A stretch of 40,313 nucleotides of DNA from assembly GCA_905234235.1 (NCBI GenBank), contig CAJOHN010000015.1, forward strand, positions 1-40,313, written 5' to 3'. The notes beneath the pieces are model-generated. The model searched no databases, was not told where the DNA came from, and saw nothing but the letters and a program-made list of their open reading frames with translations. The first letter of the stretch is position 1. Each line of letters begins with the position of its first letter. The position numbers were made by a program, and so were the translations under genes. Origin of the DNA: an uncultured Selenomonadaceae bacterium. Lineage in GTDB: Bacteria > Bacillota > Negativicutes > Selenomonadales > Selenomonadaceae. Positions 34,073 through 40,313 of the stretch are shown piece after piece.

Positions 34073-35190
34073 TTCTCGTCGTCAAAGGTACACCAGCCAC
34101 CACGCGGCACCGAGTAGGTCATCGGAAAAACGGTTTCGTTCTGAACGTTAAAGGCGTCGAGAAAATCAACGAGATACTTAGCATTGGAACTTGTCACGGG
34201 TAAACCTTTATCGGCTAAGTCAACGAGCTTGCGATTATTAAAGACGATTGCTGCAGACTGTGCATCTAAAAATTTCCATTTGCCCGTTGTATTCATGTAA
34301 GCTAATTTTAACTTTAAGGTTCTGTCCTCAACGTTATAAAATTTTTCAGTAATAACTACAGGACGCCGGCAGACCGTAATAATTTTTTCGCCGTCAATCT
34401 TTGATATGCCGCTTTGAGCTGAAACATTGTAACCTATTGGAAACGCCAATCCCTTCAACAAGTCATGTTCTGTAACGAAGGACAATGAACTGATTTGAGT
34501 TTGAATTTCATTTTTCCGAGTCAGCAACTCCTTATGACGAGCGTCAATTTCGCTGACTTTCTCTTTGACTGCGCGGAGCCAATCATTCACCGACGTTTTC
34601 TTCTCTTTAGTTTTCTGGTTGAAAAGAGTAATTGAACCTTTGAAGTCGGAAAAAGCTTTACTGACCGTTACAACATCTTCAGAGAAAATTGTTTCGTTGT
34701 CAAAGGTTTCCACATCGCTCAGACGTTCCAAAGCTTTATTTTTTTCTGTATCGAACTCAGCCAGAGCTTTGGTAACAGAGCACAATCCCTCCTTGAGCTT
34801 GTCCATAGAAGAGGACTTCTTTTTTTCGCTAGTATCAAATTCAGGATGAAGCTCTTTCCATTCTCGCCTCGTTTCGGTTTCGTCATAACCACCTTCGACA
34901 GCATATTGATACAGCGTACCAATACCGTAACCGGGACGATTGAAACCCTGCCATTTGGATTCGCATTCACCCTCTTTGAATTCGGGTTGAGTTCGACTTC
35001 AATCTTCCCACAAGCTACAGGCTAAGTCTTCATTTTTCAAAGCCATACCGACGCTTAACCATTTTTCGTACTCACCATCGACAACGCTGATGAAATCAAG
35101 CATACGGCGAATACGAAATTCTTTTAAGTCGGAGCTGTCGTCCGCAAAATCCAAATCAACGGAATGTGCCGGTTTAGGTTCGGGCTTTTT
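33994..35190 (-). pseudogene. PriCT_2 and DUF927 portion of an element primase-helicase, broken
   Basis: From about 35190 the frame reads KPAHSVDLDFADDS, then MLDFISVVDGEYEKWLSVGMALKNE and LYQYAVEGGYDET, the PriCT_2 (primase C-terminal) pattern. It is interrupted by TGA (34999-35001) where a conserved Trp is expected (LWED-stop-SRTQPEF). The open part below contains a coiled coil (DARHKELLTRKNEIQTQ), then the DUF927 start: GLAFPIGYNVSAQSGI, RRPVVITEKFYNV, GKWKFLDAQ, KYLVDFLDAFN. The DUF927 ATPase half is absent because the element ends at about 33994. DUF927 proteins are predicted replicative helicase-primases of plasmids and integrative elements. Confidence 0.72.
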
Positions 35191-35975
35191 TCGACGTAGA
35201 GCGCATTTAATTTCTCGTCGAACTGTTCGGAAGAAAAGCGAACGTCATTGACTTCGACAACGCGACAAAGAGGAGCATTCTCTTTACCGAGTTTGTAATT
35301 GAAAGTGCCGGGCGTGCGCAAGATTCTGGGCAAGTCACCAACGCCATCAATCTTCTTGCCATTGGCTTTTTGCCTAACAACATCGAGGAGGAAATTATTA
35401 CGACGTTTAATTTCCTCGCGATTAGCGTCAGTTATAGCAAGTGGTTCCGCCCAAATGTAATAAGCGTGAAGTCCGTAGCCAGAATAAACGAGCAATGACG
35501 GAGTAAAAGGCAGGAAAGATTTCGCCTCCTCAAAATCGGCGGCAAGATTATCACTTTTATGAGCGTCAGAGCAAATATCAGTATCAACTACGACAGCGGT
35601 TTGATAGGACACGGCAGTTTCATCGCCTCGTTTACCACCCGTAGGAGAAACACCAACTGGATTGACTGCGTACCAAATGTCATTCCCTAATTCGGAGAGT
35701 TCCACCGCTTTCCGCGTCATTGCTTCACGTTGATTTGAGTCAGTAACAGTAAAGGCGTAGGTAACTCCGTATCCATTCGTAAAAGTCATAAGATAAGAGA
35801 AAAGTTCAGCTGGAACTCTACCGAACAACAGATTGAAAAATTTCGCCGCCTCGTTAATTCGACTTTGTTTTCCAGCGTCGTTTGGGATACAATCTTCATT
35901 GGAATTATTAGCACTTATAATATTTTCGTCGGCTTCGGTCGACGTTCTTTTTTTGTCATAATACATAGTTTTCAT
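35124..35975 (-). pseudogene. primase-polymerase domain of the same element gene, frameshifted
   Basis: ATG 35975 has GGAG 9 nt upstream. The 283-codon frame shows prim-pol features: AVVVDTDICSDAH (catalytic-type acidic pair), SLLVYSGYGLHAYYIW (Ser/His nucleotide-site block), DGVGDLPRILRTPGTFNYK. After YVEK the frame is wrong (SPNLNRHIPLIW...). Adding one A to the six-A run at about 35188-35194 gives EKKPEPKPAHSVDLDF and links it to the PriCT_2 part. Intact, the protein would be about 660 residues or longer as primpol-PriCT_2-DUF927. Confidence 0.72.
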
Positions 35976-36002
35976 CACTTATCTCTCCAAAAACTAAAAA
36001 CC

Positions 36003-36055
36003 CTTGTCAACAATCTCACAGAACTCTTGTCATTACCCATGAAATTATTGACAAG
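36003..36055. repeat. inverted repeat of CTTGTCAAnAAT with internal third copy
   Basis: CTTGTCAACAAT (36003-36014) pairs with ATTATTGACAAG (36044-36055), 11 of 12 matching. A further CTTGTCATT lies at 36025-36033. Three related sites spaced about two helical turns apart look like initiator- or repressor-binding repeats. Confidence 0.55.
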
Positions 36056-36149
36056 AATCTTGCCTGGTTTATCATTTTGCTTTTCGATTGTCAATTTTTC
36101 TCTATGCTGCCTGCCCTTTAAAAGATATACGAGAGAAGGCGGTTTAGTT

Positions 36150-36175
36150 CATTCCCTAAAAAAAAATAGGGAATG
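36150..36175. repeat. dyad CATTCCCTA-N8-TAGGGAATG with adjacent half-site
   Basis: Perfect 9-bp arms (36150-36158 and 36167-36175) flank an A8 loop. A direct third half TAGGGAAT follows at 36178-36185. No T-tract follows, so it is more like a protein-binding dyad than a terminator. Confidence 0.55.
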
Positions 36176-36233
36176 ATTAGGGAATTAGTGAAGGAATTCT
36201 ACTCATGCCTATGTGTCAAAAGAGAAAAATTAC

Positions 36234-36262
36234 TTGTTTTTTAAGTGTGAATAAGATATAAT
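36234..36262 (+). promoter_or_regulatory. promoter of the hsd operon
   Basis: -35 TTGTTT and -10 TATAAT are separated by exactly 17 nt, about 68 nt before the first gene of the operon. Confidence 0.65.
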
Positions 36263-36278
36263 ACATAGAATTAATTAG

Positions 36279-36292
36279 GTACTAGTTAGTAC
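36279..36292. promoter_or_regulatory. palindromic operator candidate GTACTA-GT-TAGTAC
   Basis: Perfect 6-bp arms with a 2-nt centre, located about 16 nt downstream of the -10 box, in the early transcribed region. It could bind the small HTH protein encoded just downstream. Confidence 0.45.
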
Positions 36293-36329
36293 GAGTTGGA
36301 TTTACTGTGTAGAAGACAAGGAGTGCCAG

Positions 36330-36542
36330 ATGAGCAGTGATAAATCCAGTGAGCCAGAACGTTGGTCTGGTCTTGAAGAAATAGCTCAACATTTAGGTGT
36401 TAGCAAAGACACGGTTCGAGCGTGGATAAAGAAGAACAGTATTCCGCATTACAAGATAGGTAGGCAATACAAGTTCAAAAAGTCTGAAGTAGATTCTTGG
36501 GTTGAGAGCGGACAAAGTGCAAATGTAGATAAAGGAAATTGA
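36330..36542 (+). CDS. small HTH (excisionase/MerR-like) DNA-binding protein
   Basis: The 70-residue protein is a single winged-helix HTH_17 domain: WSGLEEIAQHLGVSKDTVRAWIKKNSIPHYKIGRQYKFKKSEVDSWV. AAGGAG lies 6 nt before the ATG. Such proteins act as excisionases of integrative elements or as small transcription regulators. It is 26 nt upstream of hsdM in the same direction. No integrase gene is in the window, so a controller role for the restriction operon is at least as likely as excision. Confidence 0.82.
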   Translation: MSSDKSSEPERWSGLEEIAQHLGVSKDTVRAWIKKNSIPHYKIGRQYKFKKSEVDSWVESGQSANVDKGN

Positions 36543-36568
36543 TTTAGATTGTTTGGGGGATTTAAAAG

Positions 36569-38140
36569 ATGGCTGTCGATACGAAGAAAGAACATGAGCG
36601 GGAAGAAATTCATCGTTCCGTGTGGGCTATTGCTGATGAATTGCGTGGTGCTATCGACGGCTGGGATTTCAAGAATTATGTTTTGGGCGCAATGTTTTAC
36701 CGGTACATTTCTGAGAATTTGACAGCTTATATTAACAAAGGCGAAATCGCAACCGGTAATAAAGATTTTGACTATGCTCTATTGTCCGATGAAGAAGCAG
36801 AAGAAGCTCGTGATGACCTTGTTCAAGAAAAGGGATTTTTTATTTTGCCCAGTGAACTTTTTGTCAACGTTCATAAGAAAGCTCCTAACGATGCCAATTT
36901 GAATGAGACTTTGGAACAAGCTTTTCGCCATATTGAATACTCATCTCGCGGCAGTGAGTTCGAGGATAGATTCAAAGGCTTATTTGATGATTTTGATGTA
37001 AATAGTAACAAGCTCGGTGGTACAGTCGCTAAACGGAATGAGAGATTGGTCAAACTTCTGAATGGTATTGCTGACATGAAACTCGGTTTAGTCGAAAATC
37101 ATGATGCTGATGCTATTGGTGACGCCTACGAATATTTGATGTCAATGTATGCCTCAAATGCAGGCAAGTCAGGCGGAGAGTTTTTTACTCCTGCTGATGT
37201 GTCGGAACTTTTGACGCGGCTTGGAACTGTCGGAAAGGAGAAAGTCAATAAAGTGTATGACCCTGCTTGTGGCAGTGGTTCTTTGCTTTTGAAAGCTATA
37301 AAAATTTGGGGTAAGGAAAAAGTAAAAATTGGATTTTTTGGGCAAGAAATAAATGTTACTACTTATAATCTTTGTCGTATCAACATGTTTCTCCATGATC
37401 TCACCCCAGATAAGTTTGATGTCGCTTGTGATGATACGCTAACAAATCCGTGTCTTCGTCATTGGGATGCGGAGCCTTTTGAGCTTATTGTTTCTAATCC
37501 ACCTTATTCAATCAAATGGGCGGGCGACAACAATCCGCTTCTGATTAACGACTCACGTTTTGCGCCTGCTGGAGTTCTTGCACCTAAAAGCAAAGCGGAT
37601 ATGGCGTTCATTATGCATGCCCTTGCTTGGCTTGCTCCAAATGGTACGGCGGCTATTGTATGTTTTCCTGGAATAATGTATCGTGGCGGAGCCGAACAAA
37701 GGATTCGCAAGTATCTGGTGGACAATAACTTTATTGACTGTATTATTCAGTTACCGGCGAACTTGTTTTTTGGCACGAGTATCGCGACGTGCGTCATGGT
37801 GATGAAACGAGGTAAGAAGGACAATAAAATTCTCTTCATCGACGCCAGCAATGAGTACATTAAGGTGACGAATAACAACAGGTTGACTTCCGACAATATC
37901 AGCAATATTGTTACCGCTTTTACCAAGCGGGCAGACAAAGAATATTTTTGTCGCTTGGTTCCCTATGACGAGGTTAAGGCTCAAAATTACAATCTTTCAG
38001 TCAGTACTTATGTTGAACAAGAAGATAAGCGCGAGAAGATTGACATAGTAAGGCTTAACGCCGAAATAAAAGAAATCGTCACCCGTGAGCAAGTCTTGCG
38101 CGACGAAATAGATAGAATCATCTCCGAGATTGGAGGTTGA
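36569..38140 (+). CDS. hsdM: type I restriction-modification methyltransferase subunit HsdM
   Basis: The 523-residue N6-adenine methyltransferase subunit has the HsdM N-terminal helical domain (IHRSVWAIADELRG, YRYISENLTAYIN), the HsdM linker GDAYEYLMSMYASNAGKSGGEFFTP, motif I DPACGSGSLLLKAIK (about residue 231) and the catalytic NPPY (about 310). It also has the LPANLFFGTSIATCVMVM block. It methylates both strands of the HsdS target and is needed for restriction. A GGGGGA site lies 8 nt before ATG 36569. The hsdS start follows 6 nt after its stop. Confidence 0.95.
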   Translation: MAVDTKKEHEREEIHRSVWAIADELRGAIDGWDFKNYVLGAMFYRYISENLTAYINKGEIATGNKDFDYALLSDEEAEEARDDLVQEKGFFILPSELFVNVHKKAPNDANLNETLEQAFRHIEYSSRGSEFEDRFKGLFDDFDVNSNKLGGTVAKRNERLVKLLNGIADMKLGLVENHDADAIGDAYEYLMSMYASNAGKSGGEFFTPADVSELLTRLGTVGKEKVNKVYDPACGSGSLLLKAIKIWGKEKVKIGFFGQEINVTTYNLCRINMFLHDLTPDKFDVACDDTLTNPCLRHWDAEPFELIVSNPPYSIKWAGDNNPLLINDSRFAPAGVLAPKSKADMAFIMHALAWLAPNGTAAIVCFPGIMYRGGAEQRIRKYLVDNNFIDCIIQLPANLFFGTSIATCVMVMKRGKKDNKILFIDASNEYIKVTNNNRLTSDNISNIVTAFTKRADKEYFCRLVPYDEVKAQNYNLSVSTYVEQEDKREKIDIVRLNAEIKEIVTREQVLRDEIDRIISEIGG

Positions 38141-38146
38141 TAGAGT

Positions 38147-39346
38147 ATGAGCAAGCTAAATGATTTGATTGCTGAATTCTGCCCTAACGGCGTGGAATGC
38201 AAACAACTTGGCGAAATTGCAGAAATTAGGCGTGGCGGCAGTTTTCAAAAGAAAGATTATGTGAGTAGTGGCTTTCCCTGTATTCATTACGGACAAATTT
38301 ATACGTCGTATGGATTATTTGCCACCAAAACACTTAACTTTATCAGTAATGTAAAAGCGATAAATCAAAGAAAAGCTGTGCCTAACGATATAATTATGGC
38401 GATTACAAGTGAGAATATTGAAGACGTATGTAAATGTGTGGCATGGCTTGGAGAAAGTGAAATTGCTGTGAGTGGTCACACCGCAATAATTCATCATTCA
38501 ATTAACGCTAAATATTTGACGTATTATTTTCACTCGTCTATGTTTTACATACAAAAATTAAAATTGGCACATGGAACAAAAGTTATAGAAGTGAGTCCCA
38601 GTTCTTTGAATAAAATAAAAATCCCTGTTCCGCCCCTTGAAGTTCAATACGAGATTGTCCGAATCCTCGATAGCTTTACAGAGCTTACAGCAGAGCTTAC
38701 AGCAGAGCTTGTAGCTAGGAAGCAACAGTACGAATGTTATCGGGATTTGTTAATGTTTGACGTAGGCAGTTCTGTAGAATTAAAAAAACTCGGCGAAGTC
38801 GCCACATATGGGAAAGAACGAATTGATGCCTCAAATGTAGATTTCAATTCGTATGTCGGAGTTGATAATCTTCTGCCGGATAAGCAAGGTAAGACAATAT
38901 CATCTTATGTGCCAAATGAAGGGCGGCTTGTCCATTTTATGGCTGGAGATATATTGATTGGAAACATTCGCCCGTATCTGAAGAAGATTTGGTTTGCTGA
39001 ATATGAAGGTGGCACAAATGGCGATGTGTTAGTTATTCGTGTTACAGCTGATTCATTGAGTCCCAAATTTCTTTACTACTGTCTTTCATCTGATAAATTC
39101 TTCCATTATGCTGTTCAATTTTCCAAAGGTGCGAAAATGCCACGCGGAGATAAATCAGCGACAATGGATTTTTTAATACCTATACCGTCGCTTGAAGAGC
39201 AGGAGAGGATAATAAAAATTCTGGACAGATTTGACAGTCTTTGTAACGACCTTTCGGAAGGACTGCCCGCCGAGATAAAAGCTCGACAACAGCAGTATGA
39301 ATTTTATCGCGATAAATTGCTATCATTTGATAAGGATTGGAGATAA
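38147..39346 (+). CDS. hsdS: type I restriction-modification specificity subunit HsdS
   Basis: The 399-residue protein has two target-recognition domains (about 10-160 and 210-360), each followed by a conserved helix region: PLEVQYEIVRILDSFTEL after the first and SLEEQERIIKILDRFDSL after the second. The central helix contains TEL-TAEL-TAEL-VARKQQYECYRDLL, a tetrapeptide repeat of the EcoR124 kind that sets the distance between the two half-sites. The second conserved region ends ARQQQYEFYRDKLLSF. GGAGG lies about 10 nt before the ATG. Its stop overlaps the next start by one base (TAATG). Confidence 0.94.
   Translation: MSKLNDLIAEFCPNGVECKQLGEIAEIRRGGSFQKKDYVSSGFPCIHYGQIYTSYGLFATKTLNFISNVKAINQRKAVPNDIIMAITSENIEDVCKCVAWLGESEIAVSGHTAIIHHSINAKYLTYYFHSSMFYIQKLKLAHGTKVIEVSPSSLNKIKIPVPPLEVQYEIVRILDSFTELTAELTAELVARKQQYECYRDLLMFDVGSSVELKKLGEVATYGKERIDASNVDFNSYVGVDNLLPDKQGKTISSYVPNEGRLVHFMAGDILIGNIRPYLKKIWFAEYEGGTNGDVLVIRVTADSLSPKFLYYCLSSDKFFHYAVQFSKGAKMPRGDKSATMDFLIPIPSLEEQERIIKILDRFDSLCNDLSEGLPAEIKARQQQYEFYRDKLLSFDKDWR
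38681..38710 (+). repeat. 12-bp tandem repeat encoding TAEL in hsdS
   Basis: GAGCTTACAGCA occurs twice in perfect tandem (38681-38692, 38693-38704), followed by a half unit GAGCTT (38705-38710). The unit is a multiple of three, so gain or loss keeps the frame and changes the length of the helix between recognition domains. Confidence 0.88.
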
Positions 39347-40128
39347 TGCGATTAGGCGATTATTTATCAAAGGAGCACTCAGCTCAATATGAACAGGTGG
39401 AGAAATTTGTTGAGGGTCGGACTCCGCCATTGGGACAACCGAGAAAAATAAACATTGGGCAGATAGCGTGTAACTTTTACTGCAAGAAATGTGATGATGT
39501 CAGAACATTTTTGTCTTCGAATAATATACAGATGATTCCGATAACAACTTCCTTGATAAGCATTGATGTTCGTCTAGCTTGTCCTGTTTGTAAAGAGAGT
39601 GTTGCAGTATGGTTTCTTGTTGATGTCGATGGAGATATTACATCTCTAGCACCAATGGTAAGGTTGCTTAAGAGAAATGTGAAATATACTGATAATGTAG
39701 TTCCTCCTAAGGGCAAGTATGGAAAATATTCTGAATCGCTTGTTAAGGCAGAAATTGCTTTTCGTGAAGGATTAGGCGCGGGAGCTATTGTTTACCTTAG
39801 AAAAATATTTGAAAGTATCATGTATGAAGTGGCGGAGAAAAATGGAATTGATATTAACGACAGAAATGGAAGGAAGCTTAATTTCAAGACTGCGTTAGAA
39901 CGAGTATGTAACGAAATTGACTTTATACCTCAAGAATTTTTGGCGGATGGTTATAGATTATTCGGAGAGTTAAGTAACGTAGTTCATGGAGAATTTGAAG
40001 AAGAAGAGGCTTTAACGAAATATCCGGCTCTTTCAAGACTTGTGTTGGGAGTGCTGGATAAGCAAATTGATAGGGAAGAAATGAACGTAGCAAAATCCGT
40101 GTTAGGCTGGAATAGGGAGAGAAATTAA
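39346..40128 (+). CDS. zinc-ribbon accessory protein in the type I R-M operon
   Basis: I use ATG 39346, overlapping the hsdS stop; the TTG at 39337 is an alternative. The 260-residue product has two CxxC pairs (CNFYCKKC near residue 44 and CPVC near 80), suggesting a zinc ribbon. A C-terminal helical domain (SESLVKAEIAFREGLGAGAIVYLRKIFE, DGYRLFGELSNVVHGEFEEEEAL) resembles the DUF4145 type. It sits between hsdS and hsdR, so it is co-transcribed with the complex. Function unknown; a modulator of restriction is possible. Similarity to DUF4145 is by eye only. Confidence 0.72.
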   Translation: MRLGDYLSKEHSAQYEQVEKFVEGRTPPLGQPRKINIGQIACNFYCKKCDDVRTFLSSNNIQMIPITTSLISIDVRLACPVCKESVAVWFLVDVDGDITSLAPMVRLLKRNVKYTDNVVPPKGKYGKYSESLVKAEIAFREGLGAGAIVYLRKIFESIMYEVAEKNGIDINDRNGRKLNFKTALERVCNEIDFIPQEFLADGYRLFGELSNVVHGEFEEEEALTKYPALSRLVLGVLDKQIDREEMNVAKSVLGWNRERN

Positions 40129-40313
40129 ATGGCGTATTTCAATATCGTAGCGCAAACTACGGAAAATACCGTCGTAACGGAATACAAGCCGGCAGCACGT
40201 CGTTCCGATTTTTATCAGAGTGAAGCCGACCTTGAAAAGGAATTTATTCGTCTCCTTTGTGAGCAAGGTTATGATTATCTTCCTGTTCACTCCGAGAATG
40301 AATTGATTTCAAA
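40129..40313 (+). CDS. hsdR: type I restriction endonuclease subunit HsdR, N-terminus only
   Basis: A frame from ATG 40129 runs off the window. Its 61 visible residues include SEADLEKEFIRLLCEQGYDYLPVHSENELI, the typical N-terminal segment of HsdR (SNF2-like translocase plus nuclease). GGGAG lies 11 nt upstream, and the start abuts the stop of the previous gene. It completes the M-S-accessory-R operon. Confidence 0.85.
   Translation, partial: MAYFNIVAQTTENTVVTEYKPAARRSDFYQSEADLEKEFIRLLCEQGYDYLPVHSENELIS

Larger units (their letters stand above)
35976..36329. other. 354-nt gene-free control region between the element primase and the hsd operon
   Basis: AT-rich, divergent intergenic region. 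It holds a CTTGTCA-based inverted repeat (36003-36055), a CATTCCCTA dyad (36150-36175), the plus-strand promoter (36234-36262) and a 14-bp palindrome (36279-36292). No tRNA or coding frame is seen. Repeats next to a replication primase suggest a former origin or operator region. Confidence 0.6.

Noticed and set aside
36150..36175. Dyad as a terminator for the hsd or primase transcripts
   Set aside because: No T-tract follows the stem on either strand, and its position upstream of both genes does not fit.

Overview
The window looks like a chromosomal segment of a diderm Bacillota of the class Negativicutes (Selenomonas-like). This is inferred from gene content: a flagellin gene, a DUF401 permease, a NudF/site-2-protease pair, a hom-thrB operon, RTX-type calcium-binding repeats (normally exported across an outer membrane), GLUG modules and N-terminal 'FDLQRF' tags. 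No rRNA, tRNA or CRISPR array was seen.

Layout. (1) 1-1900: 3' part of an MmeI-like DNA methyltransferase, cut by the window edge. (2) 1869-5122, minus strand: flagellin, DUF401 permease and a PIN-domain toxin-antitoxin pair, closely packed. (3) 5275-18437: intact housekeeping genes. These are a beta-carbonic anhydrase, hom-thrB and a small acidic protein, a lytic transglycosylase, NudF and a site-2 protease, a methyltransferase-like protein, an OatA-like acyltransferase followed by a secreted copy of its own SGNH domain, then an overlapping operon aroE / GspE-like ATPase / GNAT / glycosyltransferase, and an NhaC antiporter. (4) 18500-22000: a gene graveyard. A decayed dynamin-like GTPase operon on the minus strand is broken at 20.55 kb by a decayed rolling-circle replication initiator on the plus strand, followed by another decaying ORF and a strong terminator. 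(5) 22000-33303: a surface-protein island with a GLUG-type beta-structured protein, an mqsRA toxin-antitoxin cassette bracketed by 19-bp direct repeats, and an 8.3-kb GLUG/RTX repeat gene split by two single-base frameshifts. (6) 33386-34072: a TPR lipoprotein gene truncated by (7) 33994-36330, a decayed primase-polymerase/PriCT_2/DUF927 replication gene of an integrated element and its repeat-rich control region. (8) 36330-40313: a type I restriction-modification operon in the order HTH regulator, hsdM, hsdS, zinc-ribbon accessory gene and the start of hsdR.

The first 18.4 kb contains no broken gene, whereas frameshifts, nonsense codons and truncations cluster between 18.5 and 36 kb. This argues for real accessory-DNA decay rather than a uniformly error-prone assembly, although single-base errors inside the repeat gene cannot be excluded.

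The most interesting parts are the FDLQRF-tagged GLUG/RTX island with its embedded mqsRA cassette and duplicated promoter-leader sequence, the 12-bp TAEL repeat inside hsdS that could alter restriction specificity, and the dynamin-like operon remnant.
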